Positions 35,975 to 45,482 are shown, numbered from the stretch's first letter. The stretch is DNA of 64,000 bases from Butyrivibrio sp. VCD2006 (GCF_000423925.1 NZ_AUIX01000022.1:41164-105163); one strand, 5' to 3'. The notes: a model not told the origin generated them from the letters alone. Translations and numbers: made by a program.

Positions 35975-37102
35975 ATGATTGATTGCATGATTGAAAAAGA
36001 AAGGGCGGATAAAACAGTCAATATTGACGTTATAAGGATTTTGGCTGGATATTTTATTGTTGCTGTTCATTATTTTCTCGTAAATGGCTATTATCAGCAG
36101 ATATTTGAGGGAGTGGACAAAAGCCTGTTTGTAATGACTTATATTAGGATTTTTAATACAACATGCGTTCCGCTGTTTATGATGCTGTCTGGTTATTTAT
36201 TATTAAAAAAGACGGAATTCACTCGAGGTTATATTCCTAGTAGATTGAAACCATTTATTATTTATGTTATGTTTTCAATACTTAGAGGTGTTGTGGGAGT
36301 ATACAGATTTCAGATTTTTTTTACAGGGAAAACATTTTTTGATATTGTTCTTGATACACTCTCTTTTGGACATGCCTGGTATATAGAGTTCTATTTTGGA
36401 TTTGTTCTTTTGGTGCCGTTTATAAATAAGATATGGGCAAACTGTACTTTAAATGAAAAAAGAGTTCTTATTCTTTCGCTTGCGTTTATATCATCATTAG
36501 GTCCGGTACTTAATGTTTATAATCTTAAAGATTTAGATTGGTGGTCAATGCCATCTAAAAATGCAGAGTATAACAAAATTATTACAGATTATTGGACGTC
36601 ACTATATCCCTTTTTGTATTATTTTCTAGGTGCTTATCTTAGAGAAAGATATCTAAAAATTAACAAAATGGTTCATGTATTGCTAATTTTGGTAATGACA
36701 TTTTTAATATGTGTTTATACATATTGGAGAAACCTTGGAACTGTTTTTATATTAGAAAATTGGTGTAATTATCCATCCATATTTATTGTGGTGTTATCAG
36801 TATTAGTATTCAGTTTTGTTTTAAATTTGGATATTTCATTCTTGGGAAATCATTCTAGAAAAATAATAAGAGGAATATCTTCACTTATATGGGGGGGATT
36901 TCTTTCTAATGAATTTTTCCAGAATATGTTTTATCCAATTATGCAAGATTACACACTGGATTTTAAAAGTAGATTATTGACATTTTTCATATTTGTTCCA
37001 ATTGTGTTTGTATGTTCACTGATACTGTCATATTTAATGGAATTGTTATATAGTTATTATGCAAGACTATTTATCAGTATTAAAAATTTATTTAAACCAT
37101 AA
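35975..37102 (+). CDS. Acyltransferase family 3 membrane protein (sugar O-acetyltransferase)
   Basis: 375 residues with about ten hydrophobic segments. The start NIDVIRILAGYFIVAVHYF carries the Arg and the His of acyltransferase-3 enzymes, and TCVPLFMMLSGYLL is the usual second segment. These proteins O-acetylate surface glycans, using a membrane-embedded acetyl donor route. Its position among the glycan genes supports that role; the acceptor sugar is unknown. Confidence 0.87.
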   Translation: MIDCMIEKERADKTVNIDVIRILAGYFIVAVHYFLVNGYYQQIFEGVDKSLFVMTYIRIFNTTCVPLFMMLSGYLLLKKTEFTRGYIPSRLKPFIIYVMFSILRGVVGVYRFQIFFTGKTFFDIVLDTLSFGHAWYIEFYFGFVLLVPFINKIWANCTLNEKRVLILSLAFISSLGPVLNVYNLKDLDWWSMPSKNAEYNKIITDYWTSLYPFLYYFLGAYLRERYLKINKMVHVLLILVMTFLICVYTYWRNLGTVFILENWCNYPSIFIVVLSVLVFSFVLNLDISFLGNHSRKIIRGISSLIWGGFLSNEFFQNMFYPIMQDYTLDFKSRLLTFFIFVPIVFVCSLILSYLMELLYSYYARLFISIKNLFKP

Positions 37103-37128
37103 TTCAGGAAATTGATAGGAGTATAGAA

Positions 37129-37707
37129 ATGGGAAAAATTACAATTGATAAAGATATTAATGGCATAGAGGGACTTTGTGTTATTTCTCCAACAGTTTAC
37201 GGTGATGACAGAGGCTACTTTATGGAAACTTATAACGAAAATGATATGGCGGCTGAGGGCTTAAACTATAACTTTGTCCAGGATAATCAATCAGCAAGCA
37301 AGAAGGGTGTCCTTAGAGGCCTTCATTTTCAGAAGAATCATCCGCAGGATAAACTTGTAAGAGTCATTGTAGGCGAAGTATTTGATGTAGCTGTTGATTT
37401 GAGAAAAGGGTCTCCAACATTTGGCAAACATTATGGTATTTTGTTATCAGCTGAGAATAAGAAGCAGTTTCTTGTTCCTAAGGGATTTGCACATGGATTT
37501 TTGGTAGTGAGTGATTATGCTGAGTTTTGCTACAAGGTTACTGACTTCTATCATCCAAATGATGAAGGTGGACTAATGTATAATGATCCTGATATAGGGG
37601 TTGAGTGGCCTATTCCTGATGGAATGACTGAGAGTGATTTAATTTTATCTGATAAAGACAAGGTGAATTCAAGTTTCAAACAGTATTGTGAAGAACATGG
37701 CATTTGA
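37129..37707 (+). CDS. rfbC: dTDP-4-dehydrorhamnose 3,5-epimerase
   Basis: 192 residues, the usual length. A cupin with the catalytic His in RGLHFQ (H66) and the Tyr pair in EFCYKVTDFY. It converts dTDP-4-keto-6-deoxyglucose to dTDP-4-keto-L-rhamnose. The other dTDP-rhamnose enzymes (RmlA, RmlB, RmlD) are not in this window and must be elsewhere if the pathway is complete. The same dTDP-4-keto-6-deoxyglucose intermediate is also the substrate of the ketoisomerase at 41307, so the two enzymes compete for it. Confidence 0.93.
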   Translation: MGKITIDKDINGIEGLCVISPTVYGDDRGYFMETYNENDMAAEGLNYNFVQDNQSASKKGVLRGLHFQKNHPQDKLVRVIVGEVFDVAVDLRKGSPTFGKHYGILLSAENKKQFLVPKGFAHGFLVVSDYAEFCYKVTDFYHPNDEGGLMYNDPDIGVEWPIPDGMTESDLILSDKDKVNSSFKQYCEEHGI

Positions 37708-37721
37708 TTGGAGGGCTGGAT

Positions 37722-38267
37722 ATGAAAATTTATTTAAGACCAATAACAGAGGATGATGGTGCACTTATTGTTAAATGGCGAAATAATCCTAATGTTTCAA
37801 TGCATTGCTTCAATAGAACTCCGGTAACTCTTGAATCAAATAAGAAATTCTTTCATGAACAGGTTGAGACTGGACGCTATAAGCAATATATAGTTGAAAG
37901 GATAGAAGAATTTACTGGTGTCGTAGTTTATCCTATTGCTACTGTTTATTTGAAGGATATTGATAGAATTAATAAACGTTGTGAGTTGTGCATTTTTACA
38001 AGTGATGACGAGGAGTGGAATACTGAAAGTCAGGCAATGGCAATTAAGAAATTGTTATTTATTGCCTTTGAGGAACTTGGAATGCATAAAGTTTATTCTT
38101 ATGTATTTACGAGATATGATGACGAGAAACAACTTCTTGAGAGTGCTAATTTCAAAGTTGAGAATGTGCTTGAAAATGAAGCTGTTGGAATGAATGGCAA
38201 ATATGATGATGCATATAGGATGGTCATATTTGATAGTGACTACAAACAAGTAGATATGGATATTTAA
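37722..38267 (+). CDS. GNAT-family acetyltransferase
   Basis: 181 residues. The N-terminus IYLRPITEDDGALIVKWRNNP is typical of RimJ/RimL and amino-sugar acetyltransferases. The acetyl-CoA loop region (SQAMAIKKLLFIAFEELGMHKVYSYV) is present but lacks a clean Q/RxxGxG/A motif. The ATG at 37722 follows GGAGGG; an upstream ATG at 37704 lacks a site. It lies between rfbC and the dTDP-3-amino-sugar genes and is a candidate to acetylate that amino sugar. Confidence 0.78.
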   Translation: MKIYLRPITEDDGALIVKWRNNPNVSMHCFNRTPVTLESNKKFFHEQVETGRYKQYIVERIEEFTGVVVYPIATVYLKDIDRINKRCELCIFTSDDEEWNTESQAMAIKKLLFIAFEELGMHKVYSYVFTRYDDEKQLLESANFKVENVLENEAVGMNGKYDDAYRMVIFDSDYKQVDMDI

Positions 38268-38322
38268 AAATATATTTGAGCTAGTACTGAGTAAAATGAG
38301 ATATTCAAAAAATGAAATTATC

Positions 38323-38346
38323 AACGCCGCTTTTTGCGGCGTTTTT
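38323..38346 (+). terminator. Rho-independent terminator
   Basis: AACGCCGC, TTTTT loop, GCGGCGTT, then TTTTT. A strong stem that closes the segment starting near 36 kb. Confidence 0.9.
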
Positions 38347-38494
38347 TCAGATGAAACTAAAAAAATATGGTATGCTGATTGAAGACAAGTAAAAGTGGCT
38401 GAGATTGGAATTTGATTCAAAAAGATCTTGCAAATGGAAAATAGATAATAAATAAGGTTCTTTGCAGACTATGTGATGTTTAAGAGGCTGATGC

Positions 38495-39496
38495 GTGAAG
38501 AAAGTTTCGGTTATTATTCCTATTTATAATGGGCAAAACTACATAGAGAATATCTTTTATCAGATAGGAACACAGTCTTATAAAAATTTGGAAGTTCTCC
38601 TTATTGATGATGGCTCGACTGATGATTCAGCAGAGATTGTTGCAGGAAAAATTCATCAATATGATGGTGAGAATTCGGAAAATAGTATCTCTTTTAAATT
38701 AATCACCCAATCTAACACAGGACAGGGGGGAGCCAGAAATCGCGGTATAGATGAGGCTACCGGTGATTATATTCTTTTTGTGGATCAGGATGATAGGATT
38801 AAATCTGATTATATTGAGAGACTTCTTAATGTGGCGGAGGAGAATAACTCAGACATTGTCATTTCTGGTTATGAGCATATAACTGTTGCCGGAGAGGTGA
38901 AGGAGCATGTGGAACTGATTAACAGCGAGTGGTGCCGCTTTATGAACATTACGCCCTGGGGAAAAATATACCGAAGAGATTTTGTTGAACATGAAAAGAT
39001 TAGGTTTTTACCTGTGCCACTCGGTGAAGATATTTTTTTTAATGTATTGTGTTATTCGCATACTGATAAGGTGGAATTTACAAAGTACGTTGGATATCAA
39101 TGGGTAATAAATGAGAATTCCGTTTCTAATACAGTTCACCGTGAAGTGAGCGATGAAACGCATATTTTAAGGCTTTTTGATGCTCTTGGCAACATGGACA
39201 CAGCTGATATATGGATGAAAGATGATCAGTTTAGATTTTTTATGTTGAAAACAGGTATCTTTCATATCCTTTATGCAGCTAGTGGTACAGATGTGGATGC
39301 CCTTATAAAATATCGTAATGACATTTTTGATTGGCTTAATAAGAAAATGCCGGATATTGAGAGAAATAAGTACATTTCTTTTAGTGGACCTGAAGGAGAG
39401 AGAAGATCTGTAGCAAGACCTATATTTATTTATATGATGCTTAAAAGATTAAAGCTGGATGGCTTGTTTCTTAGGATTTTTCATAGATGCCCTTAG
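38495..39496 (+). CDS. Glycosyltransferase family 2
   Basis: 333 residues. VSVIIPIYNGQNYIENI and LLIDDGSTDDS are the GT2 donor motifs; FVDQDDRIKSDY contains the metal-binding acidic triad, and the TPWGKIYRRDF segment is typical of WcaA-like polysaccharide transferases. The start is GTG at 38495, with AGAGG eight bases upstream; an ATG at 38491 is out of frame. It is separated from the upstream genes by a strong terminator, so it needs its own promoter, which I could not identify clearly. Confidence 0.9.
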   Translation: MKKVSVIIPIYNGQNYIENIFYQIGTQSYKNLEVLLIDDGSTDDSAEIVAGKIHQYDGENSENSISFKLITQSNTGQGGARNRGIDEATGDYILFVDQDDRIKSDYIERLLNVAEENNSDIVISGYEHITVAGEVKEHVELINSEWCRFMNITPWGKIYRRDFVEHEKIRFLPVPLGEDIFFNVLCYSHTDKVEFTKYVGYQWVINENSVSNTVHREVSDETHILRLFDALGNMDTADIWMKDDQFRFFMLKTGIFHILYAASGTDVDALIKYRNDIFDWLNKKMPDIERNKYISFSGPEGERRSVARPIFIYMMLKRLKLDGLFLRIFHRCP

Positions 39497-39577
39497 CAAT
39501 CATGATGTATGGCATAAGGATAAGCTTGTAAGAATTGTGGCTGCGATTAATGTTAAGCAGACGAGAGGTTTTTCAAT

Positions 39578-41173
39578 ATGACAAAAACATTTAATACTAC
39601 CGCGGTCTGTATACCGGAAAAACATTATATGGTAGATGTTTCAGATACTATAGAGAAGATTAAGGCGCTGGTTGATTCCGGGAAGTATTTTACAATCAAT
39701 AGAGCCAGACAATACGGTAAAACCACAACGCTTACTGCTTTAAGAAAAGTCTTGGAGCCGGATTATGTAGTTATAAGCTTGGATTTTCAGGGGATAGGTA
39801 ATGCTGGATTTAAGACAGAGCAGACGTTTACGCAAGAGCTTTCAAGACTGATTTTGGGTAAGAAGAGAAGTGGTTTGATAATACCTGAAGTAATAGAGAA
39901 TGAATTATCAGATTATATATCCAAAAAAGAGAATAAAGCTAAGCTGGGAGAGCTTTTTGATACTTTTACTGAGTGGTGTTCTATTTCTGAAAAGGAAATA
40001 GTTATGATTATTGACGAGGTGGATAGCGCTACCAATAATCAGGTGTTCCTTGATTTTCTTGGGCTACTGAGAGAGGGATATATCAGGAGAGACGCAGAGG
40101 GAGTAGAAACCTTTAAAGCAGTGATCCTTGCCGGTGTTACAGATGTCAAGCATCTAAAAAGTAAACTTCGTACTGAAGATCAACACAAAGTGAATAGTCC
40201 ATGGAATATTGCGACTGATTTTAACGTAGATATGAGTCTTAAGGAAAAAGGCATAGCTCTGATGCTTGAGGAGTATAAGACTGATCATAAAATCGATTTT
40301 GACACGGCTCTTATAGCTAAGGAAATATATGAATATACTAATGGTTACCCATATCTTGTAAGTAGAATATGTCAGATAATTGATGAAAGACTTGTTCCTG
40401 AAAAAATCGAGAGTCTGGCCAAAGCATGGACCAGAGATGGTATTGATGAAGCAGTTAAGGCTATTCTCTATGATAGCAATACACTTTTTGAGTCTCTTTC
40501 TGGTAAATTGCAGAATTATCACGATTTAAAGACTGTATTAAAGAGTATTCTGATGGAAGGTGCCAGCATACCTTTTAATAACTATCAGGAAGAACTGGCA
40601 CAGATGAAAATGTATGGATTCATTAATAATCAAAATGGTTCCGTTGTTATTTCTAATAGGATTTTTGAAACATTTTTATATAACCTCTTTCTTTCAGACG
40701 AGATAATGAAAAATAATGTGTTTGTTAGAGAGGGAGGGATTGCTAAGAGCCTGTTTATTAAGAATGGTAGATTAGACATGCCTTTAATTTTGGAAAGGTT
40801 TATTGCAACTTATACTGAAGTATATGGTCCATTACAAGAGAGATTCAAAGAAAAAGATGGTAGAGAGTTTTTCCTTCTTTATTTGAAACCAATCATCAAT
40901 GGGACTGGTAATTATTACATAGAGGCACAGACAAGAGATCAGACAAGAACTGATATTATCGTGGACTATTTAGGTAAACGCTATATTATTGAGTTAAAAA
41001 TATGGCGTGGCGATAGTCATAATGCTGCCGGAGAGAAGCAATTAACAGGGTATTTAGATTATTTTGGCGAGAAAACAGGATATATGTTAAGCTTCAACTT
41101 TAACAAGAAGAAAACACAAGGTGTTAAGAAGATTAACTATGAAGATAAGGTGTTATATGAAGCCGTGATATGA
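39578..41173 (+). CDS. AAA-ATPase-like protein with C-terminal PD-(D/E)XK nuclease-like domain
   Basis: 531 residues. The N-terminal P-loop region carries NRARQYGKTTTL in place of a standard Walker A, then Walker B IVMIIDEVDSA near residue 150. A helical middle follows. The C-terminus has TDIIVDYLGKRYIIELKIWRG, matching the D-x(n)-E-x-K core of PD-(D/E)XK nucleases. Many copies of this architecture occur in anaerobe genomes, usually scattered and of unknown role; links to defence or selfish behaviour are suspected but not shown. It is a passenger among glycan genes, and a second, distinct member lies at 42986. Confidence 0.82.
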   Translation: MTKTFNTTAVCIPEKHYMVDVSDTIEKIKALVDSGKYFTINRARQYGKTTTLTALRKVLEPDYVVISLDFQGIGNAGFKTEQTFTQELSRLILGKKRSGLIIPEVIENELSDYISKKENKAKLGELFDTFTEWCSISEKEIVMIIDEVDSATNNQVFLDFLGLLREGYIRRDAEGVETFKAVILAGVTDVKHLKSKLRTEDQHKVNSPWNIATDFNVDMSLKEKGIALMLEEYKTDHKIDFDTALIAKEIYEYTNGYPYLVSRICQIIDERLVPEKIESLAKAWTRDGIDEAVKAILYDSNTLFESLSGKLQNYHDLKTVLKSILMEGASIPFNNYQEELAQMKMYGFINNQNGSVVISNRIFETFLYNLFLSDEIMKNNVFVREGGIAKSLFIKNGRLDMPLILERFIATYTEVYGPLQERFKEKDGREFFLLYLKPIINGTGNYYIEAQTRDQTRTDIIVDYLGKRYIIELKIWRGDSHNAAGEKQLTGYLDYFGEKTGYMLSFNFNKKKTQGVKKINYEDKVLYEAVI

Positions 41174-41181
41174 GGGTGTAA

Positions 41182-41304
41182 TTAGCTAATATATTTTCGA
41201 ATAACACCGGACTGGATATTGGAATTCTTAATAGACTATACGAAGACTGCTTTGTTTACTGCGCTAAATGTGTTCCGGTGAAAATGAATGAAAAGGGTTT
41301 ATAA
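41182..41304 (+). pseudogene. Possible C-terminal gene remnant
   Basis: An open frame without a start codon, read as LANIFSNNTGLDIGILNRL and onward to VPVKMNEKGL, ends in TAA just before the ketoisomerase ATG. It has protein-like composition but no recognisable family. It may be the tail of a gene lost when the preceding nuclease-like gene arrived. Confidence 0.25.
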
Positions 41305-41306
41305 AT

Positions 41307-41732
41307 ATGAGTTTAAAAGATATATGCAAAGTAATTAATTTCAAAGATTTTGGTGACGAAAGGGGTAAACTTGTAGTAGTAGAAGGTGATCAATCTATAC
41401 CATTCAAAATAGAGAGGGTTTTTTATATATATGATTCAGATTCTGAGGTAGTCAGAGGACAACATGCTAACCGAGAATCAGAATTTGTTCTAATAAATGT
41501 AGCCGGAAAAAGCAAAGTAAGAATTACAGATGGCAGTGAAGAACTAATTATTAACTTAGATAAACCAATGATGGGAGTATATATTCCTAAAATGATTTGG
41601 AAAGATATGTATGATTTTTCAAAAGATTCTGTGCTTCTAGTTCTGGCGAGTACTCATTATGACTCATCCGAGTATATTAGGAATTATGACGAATACTTAA
41701 AGTTAATATCAGAAAAGGGAAATAAGCAATGA
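41307..41732 (+). CDS. dTDP-6-deoxy-hexulose 3,4-ketoisomerase-like cupin (FdtA/QdtA/WxcM family)
   Basis: 141 residues, a single cupin domain of usual length. The family moves the keto group from C4 to C3 of dTDP-4-keto-6-deoxyglucose. The landmark RGQHANRESEF (residues 50-60) aligns with the RGxHAH active-site motif, with the second His replaced by Asn (N55). YIPKMIWKDMYDFS and LASTHYDSSEYIRNYDEYL are typical C-terminal features. It overlaps the aminotransferase by four bases, the normal FdtA-FdtB pairing. Confidence 0.88.
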   Translation: MSLKDICKVINFKDFGDERGKLVVVEGDQSIPFKIERVFYIYDSDSEVVRGQHANRESEFVLINVAGKSKVRITDGSEELIINLDKPMMGVYIPKMIWKDMYDFSKDSVLLVLASTHYDSSEYIRNYDEYLKLISEKGNKQ

Positions 41733-42832
41733 TAGAATATACAAGTTTATTACAAAACTATAATCTCTATAAAGAAGAGTATGAAAGTGCTGTACTAAAA
41801 GCATTTCGCTCGGGGTGGTATATTCTTGGACCGGAGCTTGATGAATTCGAGAAATCATTTGCTGATTACTTAGGCATAAAACACTGTGTAGGGTTAAACT
41901 CAGGAACTGACGCTCTTATTCTTGCTATACGAGCCTTAGGAATTGGACCGGGGGATGAAGTGATTGTACCGGCAGGAACATACATTGCATCTGTCTTGGG
42001 AATAACTGAAAATGGCGCTAAGCCTGTATATATAGATAGTACAAGCGATACTTTACTCATGGATACATCACTTATAGAAAGGGCCATTACAGATCGAACA
42101 AAAGCGATACTGCCGGTGCATCTTTATGGCCAAGCTTGTAATATGTCTGCGATTAAAGAGATAGCTGAGAAATATGACCTTTACATTATTGAAGATTGTG
42201 CTCAGTGTCATGGTGCAATGTGGAATGGAAAGTATGCCGGCACAGAAGGTACTATTAGTTGTTTCTCGTTTTATCCCACAAAACCTTTGGGCGCGCTTGG
42301 AGATGCTGGATGCATTTGTACGAATGATGATGAGTTGGCTGATAAAGTCCGTATGCTACGAAATTATGGATCAAGGGTGAAGTATCACAACGAAAGTATT
42401 GGCGTTAACAGTAGGTTGGATGAGGTGCAGGCTGCTGTTCTTTCTGTTGGCCTGAAGCATTTGGATGAAAGCAATCAGATGCGGATAGGATTTTCTGAAA
42501 GATATATGAATGAAATAAATAATCCGAAGGTAAAATTGCCGGTAACAGCAAATGAAGCCAAACATGTTTATCATTTGTTTCCGGTGTTGGTTGATGATAG
42601 GGAATCGTTTCAAAAGCATCTACTAAATAATGGAATAAAAACTCAAGTTCACTATCCAATTCCTCCATTTTTAGCGGAATGCTATATGAATACTTGTGCG
42701 GGTGTACTTAATGGGGCAGAGATCTTTCCGAATGCATATTATATAGCAAATCACGAAGTATCGTTGCCAATGTATAGTGGTATGAGTGAAGAAGATGTAG
42801 AGGCAGTAATAAATGCAGTTAATTCGTATTAA
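41729..42832 (+). CDS. dTDP-3-amino-3,6-dideoxyhexose transaminase (FdtB/QdtB-like, DegT family)
   Basis: 367 residues. PLP enzyme with IIEDCAQCHGA (D156) and the Schiff-base Lys in FYPTKPLGALGDAG (K185). The N-terminus (RSGWYILGPELDEFEKSFADYLG) and GLNSGTDALILAI are diagnostic of this DegT branch. It aminates C3 of the keto sugar made by the preceding ketoisomerase, giving Fuc3N- or Qui3N-type sugars. Translationally coupled to that gene through an ATGA overlap. Confidence 0.92.
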   Translation: MIEYTSLLQNYNLYKEEYESAVLKAFRSGWYILGPELDEFEKSFADYLGIKHCVGLNSGTDALILAIRALGIGPGDEVIVPAGTYIASVLGITENGAKPVYIDSTSDTLLMDTSLIERAITDRTKAILPVHLYGQACNMSAIKEIAEKYDLYIIEDCAQCHGAMWNGKYAGTEGTISCFSFYPTKPLGALGDAGCICTNDDELADKVRMLRNYGSRVKYHNESIGVNSRLDEVQAAVLSVGLKHLDESNQMRIGFSERYMNEINNPKVKLPVTANEAKHVYHLFPVLVDDRESFQKHLLNNGIKTQVHYPIPPFLAECYMNTCAGVLNGAEIFPNAYYIANHEVSLPMYSGMSEEDVEAVINAVNSY

Positions 42833-42985
42833 GGGTTTTTAATTGATCATAAGAGGCACTATTCTGGCTTGAAAGGTCTAGAGTAATTAGTGACGATGTT
42901 GTCTCAATGTTTTCTTTGCGCATTAAGGTATGCGGCATTAGCTGTGTACCTTATTTTGAAATATTTATGGAGGATAAAAAACCAT

Positions 42986-44578
42986 ATGGGATTTTTTCTT
43001 AATCCGGGAAATGAGAACTTCAAATCTATATTGAATGGTATTTATGTGGATAAAACCGGTATTATTGAGGCTATAAATAATACAATAAATACCTCGGATA
43101 AACTCACATGCATTAGCAGACCTCGTCGTTTCGGTAAGTCATACACAGCTAAAATGCTATGTGCTTATTATGGAAAAACATGCGATTCATCCGGCTTGTT
43201 TGACGGCAAAGATATCTCGAAGTCCCCCACATATAAAGTCCATTTAAATAAATATCATATGGTTTATCTTGATATCACCGGGTTCATTTCAAGTTCAAAA
43301 AATATAGATAACATCGTTAAGGAAATAAGGGCATCGATTATTGACGAAATATGTGCTGCTAATTCCGGAGTTACCGGCAATTCTCTTGGAGAATTGTTAG
43401 TAAATATGGTTGAAGCTTCTAAGGATAAATTCTTTTTTGTAATAGATGAATGGGATGCTCTATTTAGAGAATATAAGGAAAAGACAGAGCTTCAGGAGGA
43501 ATACATAGATTTTCTCAGAGAGATATTTAAGAATGGAAACGTGACTGATAGGGCTATTGCAGGCGCTTTTATGACTGGGATTTTGCCAATCAAGAAATAT
43601 GGTCATCAATCAGCTATTTCTGATTTTAGAGAATATACCATGATTCAGCCTTCGATATTTGCTGAATATGTTGGTTTCACAAAAAAAGACATTGATTACC
43701 TCTCTTCCAACTATACTGTCAATAAATCCAAGCTCAAGAAATGGTATAATGGCTATTCATTTGCAAAGGTTGGAGATGTTTATAATCCTAATTCGGTGTG
43801 CCAGGCAGTAAGAACCGGAGTTTATGATTCTTATTGGTCTAAGACAGAAACCTATGAAGCATTACTTGAATATATCAACTTGGATAAATACGGGTTGCAG
43901 GCGGATATTATCCAGATGATTGGTGGAAATGAGATGCCTGTGGATACAGCTACGTTTCAGAATGATATGACTTCCGCTCAAAACCGTGATGATGTATTGT
44001 CATTGCTCATTCATTTGGGGTATTTGGCTTATGATGCTAAAACAGGTAAGGCGCGGATCCCAAATGAGGAAATCAGGCGAGAGTTCATAAGTACTGTGCG
44101 TACCGGAAATCATGAAGCAACGACCAAAATTATCAGAAATTCTGATCAACTTATAGCAGATACTATAGATGGGAATGAAGAAGCTGTGGCCAAGGCGGTG
44201 GAAGAGGTTCATACGGCAGGTACATTTGGGATATCTCCGTTGTTCTACAATGATGAGCAAGCTTTGCGTTCTGTTGTAAAATTTGCTTATATTAGTTGTG
44301 CAAATAATTATATAAAAGTTGAAGAGCTTCCTGCAGGACGTGGATACGCTGATGTGGTGTATATTCCTAATCCCGGCGAACTGTTACCGGTACTTCTGAT
44401 TGAACTGAAAATGGCTGGTAGCGTCGATGGAGCTATTAATCAGATTCATGAAAGGAGTTATCCTAAAGTTTTTGAAAACATTAAGGGAGAGGTCATTTTG
44501 TGCGGCATCAATTATGATGCCAAGACAAAGAAGCATGAATGTAAGATTGAGAAAATGATCTTTCCGCTAAATGAATAA
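42986..44578 (+). CDS. AAA-ATPase-like / PD-(D/E)XK protein (DUF1703-type), second member
   Basis: 530 residues. FLNPGNENFKSILNGIYVDKT and ISRPRRFGKSYTAKML are the classic start and P-loop of the AAA-ATPase-like family, followed by FFVIDEWDALF as Walker B. The C-terminus has YADVVYIPNPGELLPVLLIELKMAGS, the PD-(D/E)XK core. The ATG at 42986 follows GGAGG at slightly long spacing (12); an extension to 42890 does not match the family. It is only distantly related to the protein at 39578. Biological role unknown. Confidence 0.87.
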   Translation: MGFFLNPGNENFKSILNGIYVDKTGIIEAINNTINTSDKLTCISRPRRFGKSYTAKMLCAYYGKTCDSSGLFDGKDISKSPTYKVHLNKYHMVYLDITGFISSSKNIDNIVKEIRASIIDEICAANSGVTGNSLGELLVNMVEASKDKFFFVIDEWDALFREYKEKTELQEEYIDFLREIFKNGNVTDRAIAGAFMTGILPIKKYGHQSAISDFREYTMIQPSIFAEYVGFTKKDIDYLSSNYTVNKSKLKKWYNGYSFAKVGDVYNPNSVCQAVRTGVYDSYWSKTETYEALLEYINLDKYGLQADIIQMIGGNEMPVDTATFQNDMTSAQNRDDVLSLLIHLGYLAYDAKTGKARIPNEEIRREFISTVRTGNHEATTKIIRNSDQLIADTIDGNEEAVAKAVEEVHTAGTFGISPLFYNDEQALRSVVKFAYISCANNYIKVEELPAGRGYADVVYIPNPGELLPVLLIELKMAGSVDGAINQIHERSYPKVFENIKGEVILCGINYDAKTKKHECKIEKMIFPLNE

Positions 44579-44618
44579 TAAGGGACGCTTTTTATAAGCT
44601 TGTGAATTAGACATTATT

Positions 44619-45434
44619 ATGAATAAACAGTTTTTTAAGGCAAAGGATCATACCTTTACGATCTGTGCCTATGGACAAAGTGAATATATAGAAGAGTGTA
44701 TCAGATCAGTAACGTCGCAGTCTCTACAGACAAACGTGATTCTTTGCACCTCCACTCCTTCGGAATATCTTGAACTTCTCACAAAGAAATATAACATTCC
44801 GTATTTTATAAATGAGGAAAAGAAGTTTAATAGCGATATTGCTACAGACTGGAACTTTGCAATAAGCTGTGCAAAGACCAGACTTGTTACCATCGCACAT
44901 CAGGATGACTTATATAAAAAGGATTTTGCCAAGGAAGTCATAGAGCATTTTAATGGCACAAGAAGGCCGCTTATTGCTTATACAGATTATGCTGAGCTTA
45001 GGAATGGCGTAGAAGTTTCAAATATAAGAAATCTTAACATCAAGCGTATTATGCTGTTTCCGCTTCGCCCCAGATTCATGTGGTCTTCCAAATTTATGAG
45101 ACGCAGAATGTTATCTTTGGGCTCAGCAATCTGCTGCCCATCAGTAACTTATGTGCCCGAGAATCTTACGGAGCAGTTGTTCATTCCGGGTTACAAGGGT
45201 GGAATTGACTGGCAGGCTTGGGAGAGGTTTTCAAGGCTTCAGGGAGAGTTTGTGTTTGTGAATAGTATTCAGATGGTTCATAGGATTCATGACGATTCTG
45301 AGACTACAGCATTGATTAACGGTAACACCAGAACACAGGAAGACTTCGAAATGTTCTGCAAGTTTTGGCCAAAGTGGATAGCGCGGATAATAGAGCATTT
45401 TTACAAACACAGCGAGAATTCTAATAATCTTTAG
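44619..45434 (+). CDS. Glycosyltransferase family 2
   Basis: 271 residues. TFTICAYGQSEYIEECIRSV is a GT2 start and IAHQDDLYKKDF holds the acidic donor/metal motif in the HQDD form seen in some polysaccharide GT2 enzymes. A basic, hydrophobic C-terminal half may bind the membrane. The ribosome-binding site is weak. It is the last gene before the gmd promoter. Confidence 0.83.
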   Translation: MNKQFFKAKDHTFTICAYGQSEYIEECIRSVTSQSLQTNVILCTSTPSEYLELLTKKYNIPYFINEEKKFNSDIATDWNFAISCAKTRLVTIAHQDDLYKKDFAKEVIEHFNGTRRPLIAYTDYAELRNGVEVSNIRNLNIKRIMLFPLRPRFMWSSKFMRRRMLSLGSAICCPSVTYVPENLTEQLFIPGYKGGIDWQAWERFSRLQGEFVFVNSIQMVHRIHDDSETTALINGNTRTQEDFEMFCKFWPKWIARIIEHFYKHSENSNNL

Positions 45435-45454
45435 GCTGATTTGCATTGCCGTTT

Positions 45455-45482
45455 TTGTTTAATTATTATGTTATGCTATAAT
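45455..45482 (+). promoter_or_regulatory. Sigma-A promoter of gmd
   Basis: TTGTTT, 16-base spacer, TATAAT, about 80 bases before the gmd ATG. Confidence 0.65.
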
